From Corynebacterium pelargi (lineage in GTDB: Bacteria > Actinomycetota > Actinomycetes > Mycobacteriales > Mycobacteriaceae): a DNA stretch of 64,000 bases. Shown here piece after piece: positions 17,577 to 26,625 of the stretch. A program made the position numbers and the translations under genes. The stretch covers positions 146,396 through 210,395 of the forward strand of contig NZ_BMCX01000002.1 in the NCBI RefSeq assembly GCF_014635485.1, written 5' to 3'. The notes below the pieces were generated by a model. The model was not told where the DNA came from. It saw only the letters and a program-made list of their open reading frames with translations, and did no database searches. How positions within the stretch are numbered: the stretch's first letter is position 1; every line of letters starts with the position of its first letter.

Positions 17577-18842
17577 ATGCGCATCGCCATGATTTCCATG
17601 CACACCTCGCCCCTGCAGCAGCCAGGTTCTGGAGACGCAGGGGGGATGAATGTTTATGTGCTTTCTACCGCCTGTGAGCTGGCCAGACGTGGTGTGCAGG
17701 TGGATGTTTTTACCCGCGCCACCCGCCCAAGTCAGGGCCGTGTGGTGGAGGTAGAACCCGGACTCAGGGTGATCAATGTGGTGGCAGGCCCCTATGAGGG
17801 CTTAAGCAAAGAGGAACTGCCCACCCAATTGGCTGCCTTTGCTGGCGGTATCTTGCAATTTGTTCGTTGCGAGCAGCTTCACTACGACCTCATTCATTCG
17901 CACTATTGGCTCTCCGGGCAGGTGGGTTGGCTACTGCGCGATCTGTGGGAAGCGCCCCTGGTGCACACCGCCCACACCTTGGCGGCGGTAAAAAATACCC
18001 ACCGCACCTCCAGCGATGCGCCCGAGTCTGATGCGCGGCGCATCTGCGAGCAGCAGTTGGTAGATAATGCCGATATTTTGGTGGTGAACACACCGGAAGA
18101 AACCAACGATCTGGTGCGTCACTACGATGCTGAGCCTGAGAAGGTGGCGGTGATCGCCCCTGGTGCTGACGTTGAATTGTTTACCCCAGGCAAGCAGCGC
18201 AACACTGAGCAGGCCCGGCGCAATTTGGGCATTCCGCTGCACACCAAGGTGGTGGCCTTTGTGGGGCGCTTGCAGGAATTTAAAGGTCCGCAGGTGTTGC
18301 TCAAGGCTGTCGCTGAGCTTTTCCGCCGCGATCCTGATCGCGATATGCGGGTGTTGCTGTGCGGCGGGCCTTCGGGTGCCCAGGCCACGGTGGAGCACTA
18401 CAACGAGCTTGCCCGTTCACTTGGTATTTGCCACCGCGTGCGCTTTTTGGATCCCCGCCCAGCGGAGGAGCTGGTGGCTATTTTCCAGGCGGCTGATGTG
18501 GTGGCGGTGCCTTCCTATAACGAGTCCTTTGGTTTGGTGGCCATTGAGGCGCAGGCTTGCGGCACCCCGGTCATTGCAGCTCGCGTGGGCGGATTGCCGA
18601 TCGCGGTCGATGATGGCAACACCGGTGTGCTGGTAGAAGATCACGACCCCAATAATTGGGCCGATGCTATCGCTGCCTTGCTTGACGACGACCAACGTCG
18701 CATCGCCATGGGCGTGGCCGCCAGGGAGCACGCCATCCAGTTCACCTGGGCACGGGCGGCCGAGGAGCTAGAGCAGGTGTATAGCCAAGCATTGGCGCTT
18801 CAGGTGGATACCTGTGTGCAACGCAAACCTGAAGGAGCCTAG
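17577..18842 (+). CDS. mshA: D-inositol-3-phosphate glycosyltransferase (mycothiol step 1)
   Basis: GT4 enzyme joining GlcNAc from UDP-GlcNAc to inositol-3-phosphate, the first step of mycothiol synthesis. The start [17 protein letters not shown] and GGMNVYV, the [13 protein letters not shown] motif, [14 protein letters not shown] and the E-x7-E motif [17 protein letters not shown] closely match C. glutamicum MshA as I remember it. The protein is 421 residues from the ATG at 17577. It lies between a mutarotase-like gene and gpmA, as in relatives. Confidence 0.95.
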   Translation: MRIAMISMHTSPLQQPGSGDAGGMNVYVLSTACELARRGVQVDVFTRATRPSQGRVVEVEPGLRVINVVAGPYEGLSKEELPTQLAAFAGGILQFVRCEQLHYDLIHSHYWLSGQVGWLLRDLWEAPLVHTAHTLAAVKNTHRTSSDAPESDARRICEQQLVDNADILVVNTPEETNDLVRHYDAEPEKVAVIAPGADVELFTPGKQRNTEQARRNLGIPLHTKVVAFVGRLQEFKGPQVLLKAVAELFRRDPDRDMRVLLCGGPSGAQATVEHYNELARSLGICHRVRFLDPRPAEELVAIFQAADVVAVPSYNESFGLVAIEAQACGTPVIAARVGGLPIAVDDGNTGVLVEDHDPNNWADAIAALLDDDQRRIAMGVAAREHAIQFTWARAAEELEQVYSQALALQVDTCVQRKPEGA

Positions 18843-18989
18843 GTGGCGCCTGGGTTGCGGGCGTGGGACGTCGAAAAGCGCAATGCCCGAACGGGCACCA
18901 ATCGGGCGCAAATGTAAATAATCCCACATTTTGGCCTTAAGGGAGCCTGATCGACGGCGAATCGGAACATTTGGTGGCATGCTTGAGGC

Positions 18990-19736
18990 ATGAGTAATGG
19001 CAAATTGATTCTTTTGCGTCATGGTCAAAGTGAGTGGAACGCATCCAACCAGTTCACCGGCTGGGTCGATGTGAACCTCACCGAAAAGGGCGAGGCTGAG
19101 GCTCGTCGCGGTGGTGAACTGCTCAAGCAAGAAGGCGTGCTGCCTGAGGTCGTGTACACCTCGCTGCTGCGCCGCGCTATCCGCACCGCCAACATTGCGC
19201 TCAATGCCGCTGATCGCCACTGGATCCCCGTCGTGCGCGACTGGCGCCTCAACGAGCGTCACTATGGTGCACTGCAGGGCTTGAACAAGGCTGAAACCAA
19301 GGACAAGTACGGCGAAGAGCAGTTCATGGCATGGCGTCGCTCCTACGACACCCCGCCGCCAGCACTCGATAACGACGCCGAGTACTCGCAGGCCAACGAC
19401 GTGCGCTACGCCAACCTGGATGCAGTGCCTCAAACCGAGTGCCTCAAAGACGTAGTGGAGCGCTTCGTGCCCTACTTCGAGCAGGAGATCCTGCCGCGCG
19501 CCAAGAAGGGCGAAACCGTACTCATTGCAGCACACGGCAACTCCCTGCGCGCACTGGTCAAGCACCTGGACAATATCTCCGATGAAGATATTGCCGAGCT
19601 GAACATCCCCACCGGCATCCCGCTGGTCTACGAGCTCGACGCTGAAGGCAAGGTCCAAAACCCCGGTGGCACCTACCTCGACCCCGAGGCCGCTGCCGCT
19701 GGCGCTGCTGCTGTTGCAGCTCAGGGCGGCAAGTAA
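18990..19736 (+). CDS. gpmA: Phosphoglycerate mutase (2,3-bisphosphoglycerate-dependent)
   Basis: Glycolytic enzyme interconverting 3- and 2-phosphoglycerate. The phosphohistidine is His11 in [10 protein letters not shown], and [25 protein letters not shown] and [10 protein letters not shown] are all present. The 248 residues include an Ala-rich tail after GGTYLDPE that is common in actinobacterial forms. The ATG at 18990 has GAGG close upstream and CATGCT in the -10 position, so leaderless initiation is also possible. A strong terminator follows. Confidence 0.96.
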   Translation: MSNGKLILLRHGQSEWNASNQFTGWVDVNLTEKGEAEARRGGELLKQEGVLPEVVYTSLLRRAIRTANIALNAADRHWIPVVRDWRLNERHYGALQGLNKAETKDKYGEEQFMAWRRSYDTPPPALDNDAEYSQANDVRYANLDAVPQTECLKDVVERFVPYFEQEILPRAKKGETVLIAAHGNSLRALVKHLDNISDEDIAELNIPTGIPLVYELDAEGKVQNPGGTYLDPEAAAAGAAAVAAQGGK

Positions 19737-19755
19737 CCTTAGCTAGCAAACACGA

Positions 19756-19790
19756 AAGCGCACCAACCCACTTCGATGGGTGGTGCGCTT
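19756..19790 (+). terminator. Terminator after gpmA
   Basis: AAGCGCACC pairs with GGTGCGCTT, extended by ACCCA/TGGGT around a CTTCGA loop. It may also end the opposite lipoprotein transcript. Confidence 0.88.
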
Positions 19791-19813
19791 TGCGCTATCG
19801 CAGGCCCTTGGGT

Positions 19814-20584
19814 TTAGGACTGCTCGTTGATCTTATTCACCTGGTTTTGAGCAAGTGCCTGCAATACTTCCTTGGGGATGGTGTTGGAACCAACCACCGT
19901 GAAGGTCTTGCCCTTTGTGGTGCCGGTGATGATCACGTTTTGCGCACCAGCAGGGGGAACCTCAAGGTCCTGGCCGCCAACATTCATGCCTTCCATGCGC
20001 TCTTCTACCGCCACCACATTGTCAGCGCCTTCGATGGAGATCTCCATGGGCGTGACCGAATAGGTGCTCACGCTCTTGGCCAACTCATTATCGAACTCGC
20101 GGGTAAAGGTGGCGCACTCCTCCGGGTTCACCGTGATTTCGGTGGCATCGATGCGCACCATCACAGTCTCATTGTCATCGGGAGTGGTGTACAGCGCGGT
20201 GGCTGCCTCATCCTGCGGTAGCGCTGCCCACTTGGCTGCGGTGGCAATATCTGCGGCAAAAGGCTGGCACTGCTCCGGCTGCACGCCGCCATCGAGGTTG
20301 AGGTTGCCGCCGAGGTCAGAGGCGAGATCATTGATCATCGAAACATCGGCATGCTCAAGGCCCTCAGGGGCATCCTCAGGTCCTACGATCATCTGCTGCA
20401 AGGTGGCGGCCTGAGTCTGCTCGATCGTCGATTGCGCCGTGCTGGTCACGGTATTGGTGCTGGTCTGCGTCTCTGCGGAGTCGCTCTCCCCGCCATTGCC
20501 GCAAGCGCTTAAGCCCAAAGCCAAGACAAAGGGCACGGCCAGCAGCGTGGCGCTGCGCTTGTGGGTGGATACACGCTTCTTCAT
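19814..20584 (-). CDS. Lipoprotein of unknown function, copy 1 of a tandem pair
   Basis: A 256-residue exported lipoprotein. A basic start (MKKRVSTHKR) and hydrophobic core end in the lipobox LSACG. A Thr/Ser-rich linker follows, then a domain beginning IVGPEDAPEGL and ending TVVGSNTIPKEVLQALAQ, with paired cysteines in PEQCQPF and PEECATF. The next gene upstream has the same order of motifs, so the two are paralogues. AGGAG lies 9 nt before the ATG at 20584; an in-frame TTG at 20587 is not needed. The fold resembles other actinobacterial sensor-type lipoproteins only loosely, so no function is proposed. Confidence 0.75.
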   Translation of the reverse strand: MKKRVSTHKRSATLLAVPFVLALGLSACGNGGESDSAETQTSTNTVTSTAQSTIEQTQAATLQQMIVGPEDAPEGLEHADVSMINDLASDLGGNLNLDGGVQPEQCQPFAADIATAAKWAALPQDEAATALYTTPDDNETVMVRIDATEITVNPEECATFTREFDNELAKSVSTYSVTPMEISIEGADNVVAVEERMEGMNVGGQDLEVPPAGAQNVIITGTTKGKTFTVVGSNTIPKEVLQALAQNQVNKINEQS

Positions 20585-20615
20585 CAAGCATCACTCCTGA
20601 AGGTTGGAAATCAAA

Positions 20616-20640
20616 TGGCAGGCATCACGCATACCTGCCA
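20616..20640 (-). other. Hairpin in the gap between the two lipoprotein genes
   Basis: TGGCAGG (20616-20622) and CCTGCCA (20634-20640) form a perfect 7-bp stem with an 11-nt loop. A second stem GGTGCT/AGCACC lies at about 20678-20696. They may attenuate or terminate read-through between the lipoprotein genes; there is no U-run. Confidence 0.35.
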
Positions 20641-20730
20641 CCTTATGCACGAAGTGTACTTGGATGAGCCGCCGACGGTGCTGCCGCGAAGCACCCGCGA
20701 TGGTGATTGCAGCTTTTACCCGGCCGGGTG

Positions 20731-21441
20731 CTACTGCAGTTTGGCGATCTGGCTTTGAGCCAGGCTTTCGAGCGTGCCCGGCTCAACATTGTGGCCCACC
20801 ACGGTCATATGCTTGCCTGCCACATTCGCGCTCATGACCAAGGTGGTGCGCCCAACCTTATCGCCGGGGCTATCTTGGCCATCCAAGGCAACGGCGGTGG
20901 TCAGCACCGAAACGGCCTGCACATCATCGGCGCCTTGCAGATCGAGATCCACCGGCTTGAGCTGGTACGTGGTGGTGATATTGCCAATTTGGGTGTTATC
21001 GCTGCGGGTAACAGTTTGGCACTGCGCCGGATCTGCGCTGCGAGGTTCAAGATCAAGTTCCACGATGGCCCACTGCTGATCAAAGCCGCTATACATCGCC
21101 ACGGTCTTTTGATCCAAGGGTGTTGTTGCCCAGGCTGCTGCGGTATTGGAGTCGAAGATAAGCGGGGCGCATTGCTCTGGATCCAAGGTCGCTGGCGAGG
21201 GCTCCTGGTTGGAGCCGAAAACCTCGTAGAAATTCCCAGGCGCTAGGCCCTCGGGGGCATCGGAGGGGCCGACGATGGCGTCGCTGAGCGGAGTATGGGC
21301 CGCATCGCCTTGATCCATTGGTGCGGCTTGGGTGGGCACTGCGGAATCTCCGTCAGAAGAATCTGATGCAGAGCACGCGCTCAGGCCGGCAATCAGGCTG
21401 ATGCCTAGCACACACATGCAGGCGGTTTTGAGGGTGCGCAT
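20731..21441 (-). CDS. Lipoprotein of unknown function, copy 2 of a tandem pair
   Basis: A 236-residue lipoprotein with signal MRTLKTACMCVLGISLIAGLS ending in the lipobox LSACS. The mature part begins with an acidic, Ser-rich linker and then IVGPSDAPEGL, LDPEQCAPLIF, AAAWATTPL, PAQCQTVTR and TVVGHNVEPGTLESLAQSQ, matching copy 1 in order and spacing. A clear GGAG 5 nt before the ATG at 21441 fixes the start; ten extra residues from 21471 are unlikely. It lies 140 bp from the divergent senX3 gene, with copy 1 downstream on the same strand. Confidence 0.75.
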   Translation of the reverse strand: MRTLKTACMCVLGISLIAGLSACSASDSSDGDSAVPTQAAPMDQGDAAHTPLSDAIVGPSDAPEGLAPGNFYEVFGSNQEPSPATLDPEQCAPLIFDSNTAAAWATTPLDQKTVAMYSGFDQQWAIVELDLEPRSADPAQCQTVTRSDNTQIGNITTTYQLKPVDLDLQGADDVQAVSVLTTAVALDGQDSPGDKVGRTTLVMSANVAGKHMTVVGHNVEPGTLESLAQSQIAKLQ

Positions 21442-21562
21442 CGGATCTCCTTCGAGTGAGAGCTCAACCATCCAGGCGTATCGTGCAAAAGCCTAGCAGC
21501 GTGGCAGCGCGATCTTGGCTACGCGTACCTGAGGTGTTCGGGGCGCATGCACAAGCAATGTG

Positions 21563-21583
21563 CACTAGCATGAATTGCTAGTG
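21563..21583. promoter_or_regulatory. Perfect inverted repeat over the senX3 -10 box and start codon
   Basis: CACTAGCA and TGCTAGTG are perfect 8-bp arms around TGAAT. The left arm contains TAGCAT (21566-21571), a good -10 box, and the right arm ends in the GTG at 21581. It may be an operator or an mRNA hairpin over the start. Confidence 0.5.
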
Positions 21584-22825
21584 ACAATTCTGGCAGCTTT
21601 CCTGTTGGGCGTGGTCGTAGCCGGCCTCGCCCTACCTGCGTTTCAGTGGGTACAAAAACGAGTGCGCCGCTACCGCTCCGCCGCCACCCTGAACGCCAAT
21701 CAAGTCACCACGGTCAGCCAAGTGCTTCACCTCACGGTGCAAGGCTCGCCCACGGGTGTCACGGTGATTGATCGCTCCGGTGGGGTTTTGCTTTCCAATA
21801 CCCCCGCCCACGAGATGGGCATCGTGCACGAGCGATCGCTGAATCCCGATATCTGGCAGCAGGCCGCCGAGTGCTTCGATGATCAAGAAACGCACACCGT
21901 GGAGCTTGCTACCGACCAGCGCCGCCCCGGCGGACGCATTACTTCGGTGCGTGCGGTGGTCAAGCCCCTTTCGCTTGTCGACGATCGGTTCGTGGTTGTA
22001 TTTTCCACCGATGAATCCGAGAGCCAGCGCATGGAATCTGCCAGGCGAGACTTCGTGGCCAATGTGTCCCATGAGCTCAAAACGCCTGTTGGCGGCATGG
22101 CCTTATTGGCAGAAGCCCTCACAGAAGCCGCTGATGACCCGGAGCAGGTGGCCTATTTTGCCGAGCGTCTCCAAAGCGAGGCGCATCGCCTGGCCGATAT
22201 GATCAACGAGCTGATCTCCTTGTCGAAGTTGCAAGGCGCAGAAGCCTTGCCCGATATGGCGCCGGTGGATATCGACGAGGTGGTCGATGAGGCCATTGCA
22301 CGCAATTACCTCGCAGCAGAAAACGCAGGCATCGAACTCACCCGCACCAAGCCCAGCGGGGTGAAGGTCATGGGGGATAAGAACCTGCTGATCACCGCGC
22401 TTTCGAACCTGGTGAGCAACGCCATCAATTACTCCCCGAACGCGATGCCGGTATCGGTGAGCACCAAAGCAGTCTCCGATGCCACCGTGCTCATCCGAGT
22501 GATCGACCGCGGAATTGGCATTGCGCCGGCGGATCAAAAACGAGTCTTTGAGCGTTTCTTCCGCGTAGATAAAGCTCGCTCCCGATCTACCGGCGGCACA
22601 GGGCTTGGGTTAGCTATCGTTAAACATGTGGCTGCCAACCACGGTGGCAGCGTCAAGCTTTGGTCGCGGCCGGGCGCCGGTTCCACGTTCACACTAGAGT
22701 TACCCATTGCTAGCGATCAGTCCGCTGCACCCGATGCGATTGCCTCCGAGGTGCCACAGCGGCTGAGCGGCTCATTGCGAAACAGCATTCCCAGAGTGGG
22801 AGTCAGACGAAAGGATAAATCGTGA
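21581..22825 (+). CDS. senX3: Sensor histidine kinase SenX3 (PhoR-type)
   Basis: Membrane sensor kinase thought to respond to phosphate supply with RegX3. Residues 1-22 hold one hydrophobic segment. A PAS-like region follows (SPTGVTVIDRSGGVLLSN), then the H-box FVANVSHELKTPVGG with phospho-acceptor His164, N box NLVSNAINYSPN, and G boxes DRGIGI and GGTGLGLAI. At 414 residues it fits SenX3. I chose the GTG at 21581 over TTG at 21575 because TAGCAT lies 9 nt upstream. The stop overlaps the regX3 start by 4 bp (GTGA). Confidence 0.9.
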   Translation: MTILAAFLLGVVVAGLALPAFQWVQKRVRRYRSAATLNANQVTTVSQVLHLTVQGSPTGVTVIDRSGGVLLSNTPAHEMGIVHERSLNPDIWQQAAECFDDQETHTVELATDQRRPGGRITSVRAVVKPLSLVDDRFVVVFSTDESESQRMESARRDFVANVSHELKTPVGGMALLAEALTEAADDPEQVAYFAERLQSEAHRLADMINELISLSKLQGAEALPDMAPVDIDEVVDEAIARNYLAAENAGIELTRTKPSGVKVMGDKNLLITALSNLVSNAINYSPNAMPVSVSTKAVSDATVLIRVIDRGIGIAPADQKRVFERFFRVDKARSRSTGGTGLGLAIVKHVAANHGGSVKLWSRPGAGSTFTLELPIASDQSAAPDAIASEVPQRLSGSLRNSIPRVGVRRKDKS

Positions 22826-23508
22826 CCACGATTCTGCTGGTTGAAGACGAGGCCTCCCTTGCCGACCCTCTCGCGTTTTTGCTGCGCAAAGAAGGCTTCG
22901 AGGTCATCCACGCCGCCGACGGGCCGGCAGCCTTAGATCTGTTCCACAGCAATGACATCGACATCGTCCTACTCGACCTCATGCTGCCGGGCATGTCCGG
23001 CACCGATGTCTGCCGCGAGCTTCGTGCTGAATCCCAAGTCCCCGTGATCATGGTGACTGCCCGAGACTCCGAGATTGACAAGGTCGTAGGCCTAGAGCTC
23101 GGCGCCGACGACTATGTGACCAAGCCTTATTCTTCCCGCGAGCTCATCGCCCGCGTGCGCGCCGTGCTGCGCCGTGGCGGCGAGCCGGTGTATGAGGAAG
23201 AAGACGAGCAGATCCTCGAAGGCGGCCGGGTGCGCATGGATGTTGAACGCCACACCGTCACCGTCGATGGTGAACCAGTGCAGATGCCGCTCAAAGAATT
23301 CGACCTTTTGGAGTATCTGCTGCGAAACGCCGGGCGAGTACTCACCCGCGGCCAGCTCATCGACCGCATCTGGGGCGCCGATTATGTCGGCGATACCAAA
23401 ACGCTTGACGTGCACATCAAGCGACTTCGCTCCAAGGTGGAACTGGAGCCGAAATCGCCACGCAACCTCGTTACTGTTCGCGGTCTTGGTTATAAGTTCG
23501 AGCTTTAA
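22822..23508 (+). CDS. regX3: Response regulator RegX3 (OmpR family)
   Basis: DNA-binding partner of SenX3. The receiver domain shows the acidic pair Glu8-Asp9, phosphorylated Asp52 in LLDLMLPG, Thr79 and Lys101 in [21 protein letters not shown] winged helix follows ([23 protein letters not shown] and [15 protein letters not shown]), ending in [10 protein letters not shown]. At 228 residues it is complete. Its GTG overlaps the senX3 stop. Its 3' end overlaps the convergent cysteine-rich gene by 38 bp. Confidence 0.94.
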   Translation: MTTILLVEDEASLADPLAFLLRKEGFEVIHAADGPAALDLFHSNDIDIVLLDLMLPGMSGTDVCRELRAESQVPVIMVTARDSEIDKVVGLELGADDYVTKPYSSRELIARVRAVLRRGGEPVYEEEDEQILEGGRVRMDVERHTVTVDGEPVQMPLKEFDLLEYLLRNAGRVLTRGQLIDRIWGADYVGDTKTLDVHIKRLRSKVELEPKSPRNLVTVRGLGYKFEL

Positions 23509-24352
23509 GGCTCGCAGGGTGGCGCGCAAAAGCCTCGGGGTGGGCGTTCACCATCGCCTCGCGTGCTTGGCAATGTTGGGCAAGCACCGCATAGGCGGCA
23601 TCGCCAAGTAAGGCGCGTAATTCAGCCTCGTGGCTACGCCAGATCGGCTCGGCATTGTCGTGGCAGCGCGCATCGGTGGTGCAGTACCAATCAAAATCCT
23701 CACCACCATTGCCCCAGCCGCGTCGCTCATACTCGGTGATGGTGGTTCTTAAAATCTCCTGCCCATCGGCGCGTTCCTCATAGGCTTCAAGCCTGCGCAA
23801 GGGAAGCTGCCAACACACCTCCGGTTTGACCACGGTGAGATCTTCGCCGGCAGCCAACGCCCACTGGTGCAAAGCGCACCCAGCCCCGGTAGGCCATCCG
23901 CGGCGGTTGGCAAAAATGCAGCCACCATCCACGATCTTCGTTTTTAATGCGGGCTCTGGTTCGCCCTCATCATTGTCTAGCTCATCCCACACCAGCCAGG
24001 GTTCGAGCTCCTGGGCACCCACATCCTGGTGGTATTGCCAGAAACGCTTCGGCATGCGCTGCACGGCGTCGAAAAGCTGGGAGCGATCCTGCTCATCACT
24101 TAAAAAAGCGCCATGCGTGCAACACCCCACCTCGGGCAAAGCAGCATCGATACCTCGGCAGCGGCTACTACCAAAACCGCAGGCATAGGTGGATTCCATC
24201 CAGGTCAAGTCGATGCTAATGAGGTGCAAAGGATCTTCGGGGTGAGTGAATTCGAACCACTCGCGCGGGAAGTCATGCGGCAATTCATCACCGCGGGCAA
24301 TGGAGGCCGCAGCGGCGGTATTCGAGGGGAAACCCAAATTCACGCGAGGCAT
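23471..24352 (-). CDS. Cysteine-rich conserved actinobacterial protein (Rv0495c-like)
   Basis: A 293-residue cytosolic protein with about nine cysteines in clusters: [37 protein letters not shown] and [12 protein letters not shown]. The pattern suggests a metal or iron-sulfur site, but none is proven by sequence. The position between regX3 and ppx is that of Rv0495c in M. tuberculosis, whose neighbours are the same. The ATG at 24352 was preferred to a TTG three codons upstream. It is divergent from ppx with a 62-bp gap. Confidence 0.75.
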   Translation of the reverse strand: MPRVNLGFPSNTAAAASIARGDELPHDFPREWFEFTHPEDPLHLISIDLTWMESTYACGFGSSRCRGIDAALPEVGCCTHGAFLSDEQDRSQLFDAVQRMPKRFWQYHQDVGAQELEPWLVWDELDNDEGEPEPALKTKIVDGGCIFANRRGWPTGAGCALHQWALAAGEDLTVVKPEVCWQLPLRRLEAYEERADGQEILRTTITEYERRGWGNGGEDFDWYCTTDARCHDNAEPIWRSHEAELRALLGDAAYAVLAQHCQAREAMVNAHPEAFARHPASLKARTYNQDREQ

Positions 24353-24402
24353 AAATACCAAACTTTTCGGGGGCGATGCATACGGAATTACGCTATACCG
24401 TC

Positions 24403-24408
24403 TACGCT
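24403..24408 (+). promoter_or_regulatory. Candidate -10 box of ppx
   Basis: TACGCT lies 6 nt before the GTG at 24415, suggesting a leaderless start. No Shine-Dalgarno sequence is present. Confidence 0.4.
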
Positions 24409-24414
24409 AAAACC

Positions 24415-25380
24415 GTGCGATTAGGTGTATTGGACGTGGGAAGCAATACCGTTCATATGGTAGCGGTGGACGCCAAGCAGGGCGGACAGCCAAGCCCCAT
24501 GAGCGATTGGAAAACCACGCTAAAGCTGGTGGAGTACCTGGATAAGGACGGGGCTTTAAGCGATAAAGGAATCAAGAAGCTCACCAGCTTTGTAGAAGAA
24601 GCCAAGGGCGTGGCAGAACAGCTCGGCTGCGAAGAACTCATGTCCTTTGCCACCTCGGCGGTGCGTTCTGCAACCAATGCCGATGAGGTGCTCGACCATG
24701 TGGAAGACGAAACCGGCGTGCGCCTGGAAATTCTTTCCGGCACCGACGAAGCGCGCCTGACCTTCCTGGCCGTGCGACGCTGGTACGGCTGGTCTGCAGG
24801 GCGCATTGTCAATTTGGATATCGGTGGCGGTTCCCTGGAGATGTCCTGCGGTACCGAAGAAGCCCCCGACGCCGCCTACTCCTTGGATTTGGGTGCCGCT
24901 CGGCTGACGCATAATTGGTTTGAAACTGATCCGCCTTCGCGCAAAAAGATCAATTTATTGCGCGACTACATTGACGCCGAGCTGGATGAGCCGGCAAAAG
25001 CATTGCGTGCCTATGGGCCGAAGTGGCGGGCGGCCGCAACATCAAAAACCTTCCGTACCCTGGCACGACTCACCGGATCTGCCCCATCTTCGGCCGGATT
25101 GTATGTGCAAAGAGAACTCACCGCAGCCGGTTTGAGACAATTAATCGCCTTCATTTCTCGCATGACAGCCTCAGACAGGGCAGAATTAGAAGGAGTGAGT
25201 TCGAATCGATCGCATCAGATCGTCGCTGGCGCCCTGGTGGCTGAAGCTGCGATGCGTGCGCTCGAACTCGAAAGAATTGAGATTTGTCCTTGGGCGTTGC
25301 GTGAGGGAGTAATCCTTCGTCGCCTCGAACAGGGAATGGCCCCACAGACGACCCGGTCCAAAGACCGAGGAGGTAAATAG
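24415..25380 (+). CDS. ppx: Ppx/GppA family exopolyphosphatase
   Basis: A 321-residue member of the actin-like ASKHA fold that releases phosphate from polyphosphate (C. glutamicum Ppx2 lies in this position). Phosphate loops are seen in VLDVGSNTVHMV at the start and LDIGGGSLEMSCG near residue 137; ATSAVRSA and LSGTDEARLTFLAVR are also typical. The GTG at 24415 begins the conserved sequence; an ATG at 24376 would add 13 atypical residues. The following gene starts 5 bp after its stop. The link to phosphate metabolism fits the nearby senX3-regX3 pair. Confidence 0.9.
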   Translation: MRLGVLDVGSNTVHMVAVDAKQGGQPSPMSDWKTTLKLVEYLDKDGALSDKGIKKLTSFVEEAKGVAEQLGCEELMSFATSAVRSATNADEVLDHVEDETGVRLEILSGTDEARLTFLAVRRWYGWSAGRIVNLDIGGGSLEMSCGTEEAPDAAYSLDLGAARLTHNWFETDPPSRKKINLLRDYIDAELDEPAKALRAYGPKWRAAATSKTFRTLARLTGSAPSSAGLYVQRELTAAGLRQLIAFISRMTASDRAELEGVSSNRSHQIVAGALVAEAAMRALELERIEICPWALREGVILRRLEQGMAPQTTRSKDRGGK

Positions 25381-25385
25381 GAGCA

Positions 25386-26531
25386 ATGAGCGATAAGCAA
25401 CTCACCGTCGCCGAACTGCTAGCGCGTTCGGGCGGTTCGGACGACAGCTCCAAAACCCCGCGTCGCCGTCGTCGCCGTAGCCTTGAAGAAGGCGGCATTT
25501 CCGTAGCGGAGCTGACCGGCAACATTCCCAAGGTTGCCTCCAAGCCCGCCGAATCGCGGCACTCCAACGTGCCGATCGACGCCGAGCACGACAATCGCCC
25601 CGACGCCGAGCCCACCGCTGGGCCCGCCGCCGGGCCTACCGCTGAGCCCAATGCATCTCAAGATCCTCTGGACGTGGATCGTGACACCTCCGCCGAGGAA
25701 GAGCAGCCAAGCCCCCTTGCCGTGGAGCAAAACGATGCACCCACCGATGATCAATCGGATGTTGTTTCCCAACCCCTGGGAGCTCAGCCAAAGGATGATG
25801 CCGACGAGGATCACGACGCTCCTTTAGCCGTTGATATCCCCGACGATGCTCAAAGCGACGACGCTCAAGGCGAAGGCGCTGAGGTAGCTGCCAAGGACAG
25901 CGGGATTTCCTTGCATGTGGTTGATGAAAAAGACCCCGTGCAGCTCACCACCGGTTCCTTCCCCGCGCAGGCCGCCACCCAGGCAAGCGCCGAAGAGGTT
26001 CTTGATGAGCCGACTCCGGCCTTTGCCGAAGAATACGAGGAGCACTTCGAGCAGCCGGCCCCTGAAAAGCCTCTAGAGGAGGAGCCGGAACTTGTTCAGC
26101 AGCGCTTTGGCGGCGATGTTGAAGACACCACGGTGATCAAAGAGATCAGCGAGCCTGTGCGCCCGCAGCACGACGCCGAAGACACCAACGTGATCCGTCA
26201 GGTGCAGCAGGATGAGGAAGAAGAAGAGCTTGACGACGAAGCCCTCGCCGCAGCCTATGACGAAGAGGCGGCCGCCGATGAGAAAATTTCCATTGCCGCA
26301 GTCGTACTGATGGCCCTGGTCGGCATCGTGCTTGGTGCCGTGATCTTCTTCGGCTTCCAGATGCTCTGGGGCTCGATGAATAAGTGGATCGTCGGCGTGC
26401 TTGCCCTCGCAGTGACCGGCGCGATGGTTGGTGTGGTGCACTCACTGCGCACCGCCAGCGATAAGTTCAGCATGGGACTTTCCGCCCTCGTGGGATTGGT
26501 GCTCACCTTCGGGCCTGCACTGATCGTATAA
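25386..26531 (+). CDS. Acidic, disordered membrane protein (Rv0497-like)
   Basis: A 381-residue protein. The first 45 residues contain LTVAELLARSGG, a run of arginines and SLEEGGISVAELTGNIP, a motif shared by actinobacterial homologues at this locus. Residues 50-290 are low-complexity and strongly acidic (Glu, Asp, Pro, Ala). Three hydrophobic segments follow at the C-terminus (about 300-325, 332-350 and 360-381). Function is unknown. It directly follows ppx with GGAGG and GAGC upstream, and precedes proC, as in mycobacteria. Confidence 0.82.
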   Translation: MSDKQLTVAELLARSGGSDDSSKTPRRRRRRSLEEGGISVAELTGNIPKVASKPAESRHSNVPIDAEHDNRPDAEPTAGPAAGPTAEPNASQDPLDVDRDTSAEEEQPSPLAVEQNDAPTDDQSDVVSQPLGAQPKDDADEDHDAPLAVDIPDDAQSDDAQGEGAEVAAKDSGISLHVVDEKDPVQLTTGSFPAQAATQASAEEVLDEPTPAFAEEYEEHFEQPAPEKPLEEEPELVQQRFGGDVEDTTVIKEISEPVRPQHDAEDTNVIRQVQQDEEEEELDDEALAAAYDEEAAADEKISIAAVVLMALVGIVLGAVIFFGFQMLWGSMNKWIVGVLALAVTGAMVGVVHSLRTASDKFSMGLSALVGLVLTFGPALIV

Positions 26532-26548
26532 AGCTGCAAGCAGCCTCA

Positions 26549-26584
26549 AGCGGCCCGCCTCTTCCTAGAAGGAGGCGGGCCGCT
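26549..26584 (+). terminator. Terminator between the acidic membrane protein gene and proC
   Basis: AGCGGCCCGCCTC pairs with GAGGCGGGCCGCT around a short loop. The U-run is weak (GTCGTTT). Confidence 0.75.
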
Positions 26585-26625
26585 GTCGTTTGTCTCAACG
26601 CCTGTGCAATGGCAATCTAGGGCGC

